Shown here: positions 32,211 to 40,663 of the stretch, one piece after another
Layout of the letters: each line of letters starts with the position of its first letter
Numbering within the stretch: position 1 is the first letter of the stretch
NCBI GenBank assembly: GCA_900540735.1
Contig: UQHB01000006.1
Location: forward strand, 1-64,000
Direction: 5' to 3'
DNA from: an uncultured Megasphaera sp.
GTDB taxonomy: Bacteria > Bacillota > Negativicutes > Veillonellales > Megasphaeraceae
DNA: 64,000 nt
Program-made: the position numbers and the translations under genes
Notes under the pieces: generated by a model
Database searches by the model: none
The model's input: the letters and a program-made list of their open reading frames with translations, nothing else
What the model was told of the DNA's origin: nothing

Positions 32211-32527
32211 ATGGATATAGAGTCGTTTAATCGTCGTAGCAAAATGTTAGCATTGCGGGAACAATTATTGAGTGTAGAAGAAGCTCGTCTTCATGGTAAT
32301 ACAGGCACGTCCATTGCTGACTTAGACCAATATTTGGATATTGTGATTCAGGACAGGTATTTCCAGAAAGAATACCGTTTTTTACAGGTGAATTTATTCC
32401 ATATAACAAGTACCATAAATTAATTATCAGGAAGCAATATCTCGTTATTTACCAAATTCAAAATACTATAGTGTATATAGATTATATTGTAAATTGTAAA
32501 CAAGATTATCAATGGTTATTACGATAA
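32211..32527 (+). pseudogene. Toxin-antitoxin relic: antitoxin running into a truncated RelE/ParE-type toxin
   Basis: From ATG 32211 (GGAG 11 bases upstream) the frame reads MDIESFNRRSKMLALREQLL, then SVEEARLHGNTGTSIADLDQ, like a small antitoxin with a toxin-binding C-terminus, and ends out of place at 32423. In another frame, 32348-32527 encodes a RelE/ParE-like C-terminal half: SGQVFPERIPFF, KYHKLIIRKQYLVIYQI, TIVYIDYIVN and the closing QDYQWLLR. The toxin N-terminal half and its start are missing. A deletion has fused the antitoxin to the toxin remnant out of frame. Confidence 0.6.
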
Positions 32528-32554
32528 TAGAACGCAAATTAGGTATCCTAAGAT

Positions 32555-32608
32555 AAAGAAAGAGTATGAATCCTAGAAATTTCCAGGATTCATGCTCTTT
32601 CTTTATAC
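32555..32608. terminator. Long bidirectional terminator-like inverted repeat
   Basis: AAAGAAAGAG-T-ATGAATCCT (32555-32574) pairs with AGGATTCAT-G-CTCTTTCTTT (32585-32604) over about 20 bases with one mismatch. It stands between the TA relic and the convergent DUF234 pseudogene and can stop transcription from both sides. Confidence 0.8.
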
Positions 32609-33825
32609 TTTTTCATACATATCTTGTTATGAAGCATATCCAGTCCTACGACATCAATAGCTGTTTCTTCTTTTTTAGAAGGCTTTGTGCCCCACCATTT
32701 ACCGACACGTGTCACAAGGCAGGCAAATTTTCCCTCAATACCTTGTTGTAGCGTGTATTCTTGGCACATATCTTCAAAAACACTGCCCATGTAATCCAAT
32801 AGATGCGGTTGTACTAAGGTTTTAAAATATATGTCCCCTTTGTCCAACTCAATGATATCAATGCCATTTGGAATAAAGCGATACCAAAATTGGAACATGT
32901 GGTCTCCTAGGATATAGCGAGTTTTTTTCTTATTTCCCTCATCTGTAATGGCATGAATCTTTTCAATAATGCCGGTTGATATCAAATTACGTAAGGCATG
33001 AGATACTGTCGATTGTTCTAAATGAGTCACGTCGACAATATCTCGGAGCTTTTGTTTACCTGAAGCAACAGCATCTAAAATCGCATTGTATGAAGAAATA
33101 TTCCTGAATTCTTGTACCAATAAGTTCGTTGGTTCTTCGTACATATACCCAGCTGTAGAAAAGAATAGGTCTATGAGATTTTGAGATCATGACTTTGTTT
33201 CATCAAATAAGGATAAATATTTTGCTATACCTCCGGTTACGCCATAGCAGATGGCTTTTTCCTCATAACTATAGTTAGGGATAAATTCAGCAGCTTCTTG
33301 GTAGCCAAATGGTTTTACATGCATTTGTCCTGTCTGTCTGCCAAAGAGGGGACTCTTTTCGCTGAGCACTTCATTTTCCATAAAACTTACAGAAGAGCCG
33401 CAGAGAATTAAAAACATGTTACTGTAAAGCCATTCTGTATCAATGTATTTTTGTAAAATAGAAAGAAGGGCACTATCTTGTTCGGCTAAATAGGGAAACT
33501 CATCGATGACGACAACGAGGCGTTCTTCTTTCGAAAGGGTTGTAAGAAAAGAGAGAAGCTGTTCTATTGATATAAAGGAAAGCCCTGAAAAGTAAGATGG
33601 TGCTACACTTTCTAAGATACGGTTGCCAAAAAGCTCTATATTTCGTTGTAAACTGCTGCGAATGGCTGTATAGAATACGGCCTTTTTCCCTTCAATAAAT
33701 TTTTGCAGTAATGTCGATTTACCCACACGACGACGGCCATACATGACGACCATTTGAAATCCGGTCGTATTATATAGATTTTGTAGAGCTGCAAGTTCTT
33801 TTTTTCTGCCAATAAATTGTCTCAT
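32590..33825 (-). pseudogene. DUF234-type AAA ATPase interrupted by a single in-frame TGA
   Basis: From ATG 33825 the first part (MRQFIGRKKELAALQ; Walker A GRRRVGKSTLL; Walker B VVVIDEFPYL; CGSSVSFM) is an archaeal-type ATPase domain. A TGA at 33189-33187 stops it after DETKS. The same frame continues without shift (SQNLIDLFFS then AGYMYEEPTN) into the winged-helix linker (QSTVSHALRNL) and the DUF234 nuclease-like domain (HMFQFWYRF) to 32590. Related proteins usually have Leu or a similar residue at the stop position, so TTA to TGA would explain it. Without the stop it would be a normal-length protein of about 411 aa. Confidence 0.8.
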
Positions 33826-34085
33826 CTTTATGCTCATAAAAATATATGAAATAAATTTATATGAATTATATTTCAATGAATTACGATTCATATAAATATG
33901 ATGACAGAAATGCTAGAATATGGCAATAATAGGATATCGTTCTAAAGCGTTGAATTACTCTTATAGTATGTTTGTCTATCCTGATGAAAAGAACAAGAAA
34001 TGAAGACGACTATTAATAAAAAACATAGAAATCCCTATTGCATATATATATATGGATATAATAATTATACCTAGAAAAAGACGAT
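33826..34085. other. AT-rich gap between two pseudogenes
   Basis: No gene-sized frame is seen. The frame preceding 34086 stays open for a few codons (LYLEKDD before MGSVND), which suggests that the 5' part of the next decayed gene reached into this region. A short run of TATATA at about 34042-34055 is a low-complexity tract. Confidence 0.4.
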
Positions 34086-34884
34086 ATGGGTAGTGTTAAT
34101 GATTCCTTATATGACCATGTCGAAGTCGATGCCCATGGTAATCCCATTCCTGGCTCAGGCACGCAAATGAAGTTTGTCGGCAAAAATCCTCGTGAATGCT
34201 TGGAAAAGCTGCTGAGCAAAAAGTATCAGAAATATCGCGATAATAACGTTCCCTTTGAAGTGCCATCAGATTATTATGACGGTGTTCAGCAAGAAATCGA
34301 CAAGGAAATCCAAAAAGCTATCGAAAACGAATTTCCCTGCTGCTGCAGTAACTACGATAGTAGATTCTAAAGATGCTATTTGGGATTACGTCAATGGTCG
34401 TATTGATGGTACAGAATGTTTGAAACGAGTGGGAAAGAGCGGTGCCACTATCATAACGACGATGTCCTATGCTGTAGCTGGTAAAGCTTTGATTCCTATT
34501 CCTGTAGTCGGTGCCTTAATCGGCAGTATGGTTGGTTATACGCTAACGAGTAGTATTTATAGTAGCTTAATGAATCAATTAGAAGCTACAAAGCGTGCTA
34601 AAGCAGAACAAAAACGCATTGAAGCAGAATGCCAAGAAGCAATCAAAGACATGAGAGCGTACCGTCAAGAAATTGAACGTATTACGCGCGATTATTTGGC
34701 AGATTACCAGTCGACATTTGATAGGGCTTTTGCAGATATTAACCAAGCACTGCAGCTTGGCGATGCAGCTGGCTTTATTGGGGGCGTAAATCAAATTACG
34801 AGAAAACTCGGTGGTAAGCCCCAGTTTGAAACAGTCGAAGAATCGAATCATATGATTCTTAATCATATTCTCTTAGAGTTGTAA
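34086..34884 (+). pseudogene. Frameshifted gene with glycine-rich membrane segment (conserved module member 1)
   Basis: Frame 1 (34086-34370) encodes SLYDHVEVDAHGNPIPGSG, TQMKFVGKNPRECLEKLLSK and VPSDYYDGV. At about 34332-34345 the meaningful frame moves by one base to PAAAVTTIVDSKD and continues to 34884 with a glycine-zipper-like hydrophobic stretch (ALIPIPVVGALIGSMVGYTL) and a coiled coil (AKAEQKRIEAECQEAIKDMR). One gene of at least 265 codons seems to be broken by one indel. I remember the first segment as part of a widespread protein of unknown function but cannot name it. Confidence 0.55.
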
Positions 34885-34908
34885 ATGTTTTGAAAGGAGT
34901 AGATGAAT

Positions 34909-35137
34909 ATGCCAATTCCGTTTATTTTAGGTGCTATTGCTGTAGGTGCTGGTCTTGTTGGGGCCAAGAAAGCTATTGATGCTAGTGATAAGAATAGCGA
35001 TGACTGCATCTCTGGCCTTAGCTCTTAAAAAGGTAGTAGATACGCCGATTTTAACAAAAGATGGCAATGTAACGAAACATTCTCTGAAAGTGTATCGGGG
35101 AATAACAGCTAGTATACAGAAGGCTTCTAAAGGCTAA
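34909..35137 (+). pseudogene. Internally deleted small glycine-rich protein gene (module member 2)
   Basis: ATG 34909 (AAAGGAG at 9 bases) opens MPIPFILGAIAVGAGLVGAK then KAIDAS, a hydrophobic glycine-rich N-terminus, and stops at 35026-35028. The C-terminal part of a second frame (about 35005-35137) reads ALKKVVDTPILTKDGNVTK, which looks like the normal tail of such a protein. The middle seems deleted and the frames no longer match. Confidence 0.45.
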
Positions 35138-35139
35138 CT

Positions 35140-35314
35140 ATGAATTTTCCCTATATTGAATGCGGCTTATGCTGTCGTCTTAGTGGCAATATACCGCAGT
35201 AAAGACGAGTACATCTATAAGAATCTGCAAATCTGCTACGACCTCAACAAAGCCGCTAGTAACATCGGCAACATGCAGAAAATAGAAAAGCTCATGAAAC
35301 AACTCGATATGTAA
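35140..35314 (+). pseudogene. Decayed YkgJ-type cysteine-cluster gene (module member 3)
   Basis: ATG 35140 encodes MNFPYIECGLCCRLSGNIPQ and then a stop (35200-35202). CGLCC with the following residues is the N-terminal CxxCC of YkgJ-like zinc/iron-binding proteins, where further Cys residues should follow. From 35195 another frame reads RSKDEYIYKNLQICYDLNKA to a stop at 35312-35314, a plausible C-terminus. The central cysteine cluster is deleted. Confidence 0.5.
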
Positions 35315-35317
35315 GAA

Positions 35318-35352
35318 AAATGCCGTCAACGGTCTATGTTGACGGCATTTGT
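35318..35352. terminator. Bidirectional Rho-independent terminator
   Basis: AAATGCCGTCAAC (35318-35330) pairs perfectly with GTTGACGGCATTT (35338-35350). It lies between the pseudogene cluster and the 3' end of the minus-strand reductase gene and serves both strands. Confidence 0.85.
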
Positions 35353-35400
35353 TATCTCTTCAGTATCTTGGTTATAAATGAAAGTTCCTGAGGTGCTTTC

Positions 35401-36957
35401 TTACGCGTCGTATTTTTTCACAAGAGCAAGGAAATCTTCTGTATGTTGCGGATACCATACGGTGAAATCTTCATCTGCTGCATTCAGAATACCTGCTAAT
35501 TCTTTGAGAAAATCAGGAATCTGTGCTTCTGTGAGAGTGCCTGCAGTATCAGCGAGGCTTTCTTTCGTTGCTGTATAGTCACCGCCAACGTAGAGCGTAA
35601 AGGCTGGTTCCATTTTACCGTCTACTTTTTTAGCAGCACCGCGGAAGCCAATGGCACTGATTTGCTGAACTGCACACGACGATGGGCAGCCAGACAAGTG
35701 GAGCTGTGGCAAGTGTGTCGTATCGACACTGTCTTTCCGGAAGTCTTCAATGGTCCGAATGAGGAGGCCGTGGGAGTCACGGATACCGTGCTGACAGATA
35801 GCAGCACCGATACAGGAGACAGACGATTCGAACGTGTTTTTAGCCGTATCGTTGGCTGTGATTGCAGCGACTTTTTCTGCTTCTGCTGCCGTGAGGTTGA
35901 CTGCATAGAGGGTTTCATCGGAATTGAGGCGGATTTCTGCACCATCTACGTCTTTGAGGTAGGTCAGGAGCTCTAAGAAGACATCTTTCTTGGCTGTGCC
36001 AGCGAGAGGATGATAGGACACATAATAGAGGCCTGTCTGTTTTTGCGTGTGAATGCGTGGGTTCGTCGGGGTCACATCGACAGGGCCGGTCTTTGCAATA
36101 GTCGTATCCATCGGCGTAAAGGACAGGTCTTGTTTTTTCGATTCAGCCAAAAATTCTTGGAAAATCTTGGCAAATTCTTCAGCCCCTAAGTTCGTCGCAA
36201 TGAAACGGGACCGGTTTTTACCACGGTTTTTATAATCGCCGTATTTCATGAACAGTTGTGGGAACGCATCGATGTAGTAGAGAATATCTGTAGGAGCTAC
36301 ATCTGTGCCGACTTTGACACCGAGCTGTGGGTTCGCTGCACCGAGTCCGCCAGCTGCATAGACATCGAACGTGCCGTTTGGTTTTGCTAAGAAGCCCAGG
36401 TCTTTAAAGGTTGCGTGGCCTTCGTTATCTGTGCCGTTAGAGATGCCGATTTTATATTTCCGCGGCAAGTGGAGCTTCGGAATGAGGGAGATAGCGAAAG
36501 CCGACGCAGCGTACACATAGGGCGTAATGTCGAAGTATTCCTTCGGGTCAATACCGCGGAGTGGGCTTGCTGTGACGTTACGAGGATTGTCGCCACCACC
36601 GCCAATACAGTAAATGCCATTGTTAAAAGCTTCTTGGTAGAGGCTGAGGATAGTTTCGCCAGACAGGCCATGGAGCTGAATGGCTTCGCCTGTCGTAAAG
36701 TGAATGATTTTGACATCGTGTTTCTGGATTTCATTCAGTAAAAACTGCATGTGTTTGTGGTTAATAGTTCCACCTGGGAAGCGCAGGCGAATCATGCCGC
36801 TTTTGCCGCCTCGTTCGGCGTAGCTGCCAAATTTACCGGAAATCCCTTTGTATTGGTTGGCCGGGAGTTCGCCCTTAAAGAAGGCGTGCAAGGCCTTTTC
36901 AAAGTCAGGATATAAGGTTTGAATGGATTCTTTCGTTTCATTAGAAATAGAAATCAT
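35401..36957 (-). CDS. Nitrite/sulfite reductase haemoprotein (siroheme, 4Fe-4S)
   Basis: A 518-aa ferredoxin-type reductase. Two ferredoxin-like half-domains (from about 45 and about 300) flank two siroheme domains. The cluster ligands are SCIGAAIC (C-x5-C, about 383-389) and SGCPSSC (C-x3-C, about 424-428). The NPRNVTASPLRGID segment is a siroheme-binding landmark. It reduces sulfite to sulfide or nitrite to ammonia; the metNIQ neighbourhood favours assimilatory sulfite reduction, but sequence alone does not decide. It has its own leader and faces the same way as metNIQ. Confidence 0.85.
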   Translation of the reverse strand: MISISNETKESIQTLYPDFEKALHAFFKGELPANQYKGISGKFGSYAERGGKSGMIRLRFPGGTINHKHMQFLLNEIQKHDVKIIHFTTGEAIQLHGLSGETILSLYQEAFNNGIYCIGGGGDNPRNVTASPLRGIDPKEYFDITPYVYAASAFAISLIPKLHLPRKYKIGISNGTDNEGHATFKDLGFLAKPNGTFDVYAAGGLGAANPQLGVKVGTDVAPTDILYYIDAFPQLFMKYGDYKNRGKNRSRFIATNLGAEEFAKIFQEFLAESKKQDLSFTPMDTTIAKTGPVDVTPTNPRIHTQKQTGLYYVSYHPLAGTAKKDVFLELLTYLKDVDGAEIRLNSDETLYAVNLTAAEAEKVAAITANDTAKNTFESSVSCIGAAICQHGIRDSHGLLIRTIEDFRKDSVDTTHLPQLHLSGCPSSCAVQQISAIGFRGAAKKVDGKMEPAFTLYVGGDYTATKESLADTAGTLTEAQIPDFLKELAGILNAADEDFTVWYPQHTEDFLALVKKYDA

Positions 36958-37095
36958 AAGGCACCTCTTTTATCAAATATAGACATTGTCTTTAGTATAC
37001 CAAAATTTTCAGGAAAATATAAGAAAAAAGATCCCATTACCTTAATTGTAACGGAATTCTTTCCTTTTTATTGCAATATACTATCCTTATTCCGT

Positions 37096-37929
37096 TTAGA
37101 ATGCAGGAATTAAAGCACCTTTATAATGTTCTTCAATGTATTGTTTAATAACGTCAGATTGGTAAATTTCGACGATTTTCTTGTATGTTGGGTTATCTTG
37201 GTCGTCTTTGTTGACGGCAATGATGTTAGCATACGGCGTATCTTTGTCTTCGCGGAGAATAGCGTCTTTCACTGGATCCATTTTAGCTTCCATTGCATAG
37301 TTCGTATTGACAGCAGCGAAGGTTACGTCATCGAGGGAACGAGGAATCTGAGCAGCTTCGAGTTCCTGAATTTTCAGGTTCTTCGGATTTTCTGTAATGT
37401 CTGTTACAGTCGGATATTTAACGCCATCTTTAATCTTGATGAGGCCTGCTTTTTGTAATAACAAGAGGCCACGAGCACCGTTGGTCGGGTCGTTCGGTAC
37501 AGCTACAGTATCGCCGTCTTTAACTTCGTCAAGGCTTTTAATTTTGTGCGAATAAAGACCCATAGGCGCAACGATGGTCGTGCCTATGGAGGTAATGTTC
37601 AAACCTTTTTCGTTAACGAGGTTGTCTAAGTACGGTTTGTGCTGGTACGAGTTCATGTCGATTTCTTTATTCGAAAGGGCAACGTCCGGCGTTACATAAT
37701 CAGAAAATTCCATTAATTTAATCGTAATGCCTTGTTTAGCAGCTTCTTTCTTGACTTGTTCAGCAATGTCTGCTTGTACGCCCGGTGTTACGCCGAGAGT
37801 AACTTCTTTCTTTTCTTGCGATGCACTATCGGATTTAGCATTATCTGTAGAAGAACCGCAGCCAGCTGCAACGACAGTCATGGCAAGCAAAGCTGTAATA
37901 GCCAAGGCTTTTTTAATGAATGAATTCAT
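37096..37929 (-). CDS. metQ: Methionine ABC transporter substrate-binding lipoprotein
   Basis: A 277-aa NlpA/MetQ family lipoprotein. The signal ends in a clear lipobox VVAAGCGSS (Cys about residue 24). The domain then shows VTLGVTPGVQADIAEQVKKE, NSYQHKPYLDN and VAVPNDPTNGARGLLLLQ, which are conserved in MetQ. It captures D/L-methionine outside the inner membrane and hands it to MetI. Third gene of the metN-metI-metQ operon under the SAM-I riboswitch. Confidence 0.95.
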   Translation of the reverse strand: MNSFIKKALAITALLAMTVVAAGCGSSTDNAKSDSASQEKKEVTLGVTPGVQADIAEQVKKEAAKQGITIKLMEFSDYVTPDVALSNKEIDMNSYQHKPYLDNLVNEKGLNITSIGTTIVAPMGLYSHKIKSLDEVKDGDTVAVPNDPTNGARGLLLLQKAGLIKIKDGVKYPTVTDITENPKNLKIQELEAAQIPRSLDDVTFAAVNTNYAMEAKMDPVKDAILREDKDTPYANIIAVNKDDQDNPTYKKIVEIYQSDVIKQYIEEHYKGALIPAF

Positions 37930-37941
37930 AGTAACAACTCC

Positions 37942-38595
37942 TTATCTTTTGTTTTTCTTCTTAGAAATAAAATCACCAAGATACTGAATTAAGTTGACAC
38001 CTATAATGAGGACGACAATGGTAGCGAGCATAACGTCTGCACGGAACCGCTGGTAGCCGTAGCGGATAGCAATATCCCCAAGGCCGCCGCCGCCAATGGC
38101 ACCAGCCATAGCCGATGCACCGATGAGGTTGACGACAAGGACTGTGATGTTGTTAATAATCGTCGGCAGTGCTTCAGGAATAAGGACTTTCCAAATGATT
38201 TGGAACGGTGTTGCGCCCATTGATTCGGCTGCTTTGACGAGGCCGAAGTCGACATCGCGGATGGATGTTTCAACGAGACGGCTGACGAAGGGGATAGCAA
38301 TAATCGTCAGTGGAACGCAAGCGGCTGTCGTGCCGATAGATGTACCGGCAATGAGACGAGTCAGCGGAATAATAGCAACCATCAAAATGATGAACGGTAC
38401 AGAACGAATGATGTTGACGATGGTACCTAAGACTTGATGTATGAAACGGTTTTCCAAAATATGGCCTTTGCTCGTCGTCACGAGGGTCACGCCAAGAGGA
38501 ATACCGATGATGGCACCAATGACAGTGGAGACAACGACCATGAAGAGCGTTTCTTCAATGCCAGTGACCATTAACTTAATGATTTCCGGGGACAT
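37942..38595 (-). CDS. metI: Methionine ABC transporter permease
   Basis: A 217-aa inner-membrane permease with five predicted helices and the EAA-type loop (ESMGATPFQIIWKVLIPEALP) that contacts the ATPase. GIPLGVTLVTTSKGHI and SVPFIILMVAIIPLTRLI are characteristic of MetI. Its start overlaps the end of metN by 20 bases, so the two are translationally coupled. MetQ follows 12 bases later. Confidence 0.95.
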   Translation of the reverse strand: MSPEIIKLMVTGIEETLFMVVVSTVIGAIIGIPLGVTLVTTSKGHILENRFIHQVLGTIVNIIRSVPFIILMVAIIPLTRLIAGTSIGTTAACVPLTIIAIPFVSRLVETSIRDVDFGLVKAAESMGATPFQIIWKVLIPEALPTIINNITVLVVNLIGASAMAGAIGGGGLGDIAIRYGYQRFRADVMLATIVVLIIGVNLIQYLGDFISKKKNKR

Positions 38596-39619
38596 AACCT
38601 AAAACCTCACTTTCTACAGGTAATGTTTTAATATAGGAAAAGGCTTTCGCCTGGATTTCCATATCGCCCATAATGACGATGACTAAGTAGCCAAAGGGTT
38701 CGTCCTGGATGTAATCTATATTCCCGTAAAGGACGTTGACGCTCGTGTTAAATTTACGGACAATAGCCGAGACGAACGGATCATTCGTCGTTTCCCCTTT
38801 GAAGCGGAGGCGGACGAGCATATCCCGGTCTGGTGCAGGCTGGTCAGAGACACCGAGGTTACGAATGCCTTCAGGCAATTCCATGTTAATAATGGAGCGG
38901 ACGAATTCTTTCATCGTCTGGGACTGCGGATTCGTAAAGATATCGACGACGCGGCCTTGTTCTTTAATGACGCCTCCTTCGATAACGGCTACGCGGTTGC
39001 AAATGTCTTTGACAACGGCCATTTCGTGCGTAATGATGATGATGGTAATGTGCAGGCGTTCGTTAATGTCTTTTAACAAAGAGAGAATCGATTGGGTCGT
39101 CTGTGGATCTAGGGCCGATGTAGCTTCGTCGCAGAGGAGAATCTTCGGGTCACTAGCAAGAGCCCGAGCAATGCCGACACGCTGTTTCTGGCCGCCAGAG
39201 AGCTGGGACGGATAGTTGCTTTGCCGGTCTGTAAGGCCGACGAGTTCGAGTAAAGATTCGACTTTCCGCTGAATCACGTCTTTCGGCGTATTGACTAATT
39301 CCAAGGGGAAGGCAATGTTATCAAAGACTGTACGAGACGATAATAAATTGAAGTGCTGGAAAATCATGCCAATGTTTTTCCGTTCTGCTCGTAATTGTGT
39401 ATCAGACAAGGTCATCATGTCTTGGTCATCAATGAGGACTTTACCAGATGTAGGCCGTTCGAGCATGTTAATGCAGCGGACCAGCGTCGATTTACCGGCA
39501 CCGCTCTTGCCAATAATACCAAAAATTTCGCCGTCGTTAATGGTCAAGTCTACACCGTTTAAGGCATGGACGAGATTTTTACCGCCGTAGGTTTTGGTAA
39601 TATTTTCCAACTTAATCAC
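38576..39619 (-). CDS. metN: Methionine ABC transporter ATP-binding protein
   Basis: A 347-aa ATPase. Walker A GKSGAGKST, signature LSGGQKQRVGIARAL, Walker B ILLCDEATSALDP and the H-loop ITHEMAV are all present. The last 90 residues are the NIL/ACT-like regulatory domain that binds methionine and mediates transinhibition. The start GTG 39619 (VIKLENITKTYG) follows a GGAGTTG-type site; the frame upstream of it runs into the riboswitch terminator and is not coding. First gene of metNIQ. Confidence 0.95.
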   Translation of the reverse strand: MIKLENITKTYGGKNLVHALNGVDLTINDGEIFGIIGKSGAGKSTLVRCINMLERPTSGKVLIDDQDMMTLSDTQLRAERKNIGMIFQHFNLLSSRTVFDNIAFPLELVNTPKDVIQRKVESLLELVGLTDRQSNYPSQLSGGQKQRVGIARALASDPKILLCDEATSALDPQTTQSILSLLKDINERLHITIIIITHEMAVVKDICNRVAVIEGGVIKEQGRVVDIFTNPQSQTMKEFVRSIINMELPEGIRNLGVSDQPAPDRDMLVRLRFKGETTNDPFVSAIVRKFNTSVNVLYGNIDYIQDEPFGYLVIVIMGDMEIQAKAFSYIKTLPVESEVLGYVPGNH

Positions 39620-39660
39620 AGTATCAACTCCTATAATAACGGTATACAAGATTAGAAACA

Positions 39661-39805
39661 ACAAAAAAGCCGTCACAACGGACGGCATGAAAACTAATAC
39701 GCTCACTCATCTGCCGGATATCTCCGTTGGAATTGGCACCTTCCCGTCATTGGGGGTTGCCGCAGCGTCATAGGGCCAGTCCCTCAGCTGCTCTCGATGA
39801 AAATC
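39661..39805 (-). promoter_or_regulatory. SAM-I (S-box) riboswitch with terminator, upstream of metNIQ
   Basis: On the minus strand the aptamer runs from about 39805 to 39706: ATCGAGAGCAGCTGAGGGA, CTGGCCCTATGA, GCGGCAACC, GAAGGTGCCAATTCC and a closing GATGAG. These are the conserved S-box elements in the right order. It is followed by GCCGTC/GACGGC with a T run (39686-39661), an intrinsic terminator. When SAM is plentiful the terminator should form and methionine uptake genes are turned off. Confidence 0.95.
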
Positions 39806-39821
39806 TTTTGTTGTTTACGTT

Positions 39822-39850
39822 ATAGTAGCACGATGAAGAATAATTGTCAA
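39822..39850 (-). promoter_or_regulatory. Promoter of the metNIQ operon
   Basis: Minus strand: TTGACA (39850-39845), 17 bases, TACTAT (39827-39822). Transcription would start about 15 bases before the S-box aptamer. Confidence 0.8.
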
Positions 39851-39934
39851 TATAAAAGGGCTTGTACTTGCATATATATTTTTGCTTTTTATATGGTATA
39901 ATAAAGCAGACATAAACGAGAAGGATGTGTATAT

Positions 39935-40663
39935 ATGAAATTGACGAAGCGTCTTGCCGCAGCAGCGAGCTTCATTCCTGCAGGCAAAGCCTTTGCAGAC
40001 ATTGGCACGGACCACGGCTATATTCCGGTCTACATGTGCAGTGAAGGGGGCGCACCGCAGGCGATTGCCGCCGATATTGGCGAAGGGCCGTTGCTGGCGG
40101 CAAAGAGCCATGTTGAAAGTGCCGACCTTGGTACGGCTATTGAATGCCGCCTTGGTGATGGCCTGACGTGTCTGCAGCCCGGCGAAGTCGCAGGAGCGGT
40201 TATTTGCGGTATGGGCGGCCCTCTTATGGTGCAGATTTTAAAAGCTGCGCCGACGGTCTGGCAAGAGATGGAGTTCCTCGTCTTGCAGCCCCAAAGTGAC
40301 AGTGCGGCTTTACGGCAATTCCTGTACGACCACGGGTGGCATCTCGATAGGGAAACACTCGTCGTCGATGACGGCAGGCTCTATGAAATCATGCGCGCCG
40401 TGCCGGGAAAAGAGGTTCCCTTAGCACCGTGGCAGTACGCCATTGGCCCGCTCAACTGGGCCCAGCAAGAGCCATTACTAGTACGTAAAATAGGAAGTCT
40501 CATCGAAAAAAATGAGCATATCATCAAGGGCCTGCAAAAAAGTGCGACCGACAAATCGGCTCTCATTACGCAATTACAAGAAGAAAATCAAGCTTGGAGG
40601 GATAGAATATGGCAGTTACAGTCGGAGACGCAGTACAAGTGCTCACGCAATGGGCACCATTAG
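39935..40663 (+). CDS. trmK: tRNA (adenine(22)-N1)-methyltransferase
   Basis: A 242-aa class I SAM-dependent methyltransferase of the YqfN/TrmK family, which makes m1A22 in tRNA. The SAM motif is ADIGTDHGYIPVY (about 21-33), with ICGMGGPLMVQIL and FLVLQPQSD further on. A C-terminal coiled coil (about 190-225) is typical. In many Firmicutes it stands next to the nif3-like gene, as here, where the two overlap by 55 bases. The ATG follows GAAGGATG. Confidence 0.9.
   Translation: MKLTKRLAAAASFIPAGKAFADIGTDHGYIPVYMCSEGGAPQAIAADIGEGPLLAAKSHVESADLGTAIECRLGDGLTCLQPGEVAGAVICGMGGPLMVQILKAAPTVWQEMEFLVLQPQSDSAALRQFLYDHGWHLDRETLVVDDGRLYEIMRAVPGKEVPLAPWQYAIGPLNWAQQEPLLVRKIGSLIEKNEHIIKGLQKSATDKSALITQLQEENQAWRDRIWQLQSETQYKCSRNGHH

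Noticed and set aside
33187..33189. TGA recoding (selenocysteine or Trp) in the DUF234 gene
   Set aside because: Other genes here end in TGA normally, no SECIS-like hairpin is evident after the codon, and the surrounding residues do not call for Cys or Trp.
34255..34335. Start of an independent 209-aa gene at 34255
   Set aside because: The first 27 residues are a lysine-rich out-of-frame reading of the upstream gene, and there is no ribosome-binding site; the frame becomes meaningful only after 34335.
35401..35950. Plus-strand frames inside the sulfite reductase gene
   Set aside because: They are antisense shadows of a clearly coding minus-strand gene with no start signals of their own. The same holds for many other opposite-strand frames across the housekeeping genes.
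38576..39706. Long form of MetN beginning at 39706
   Set aside because: The extra residues are translated from the SAM-I riboswitch terminator; GTG 39619 gives a normal MetN start.
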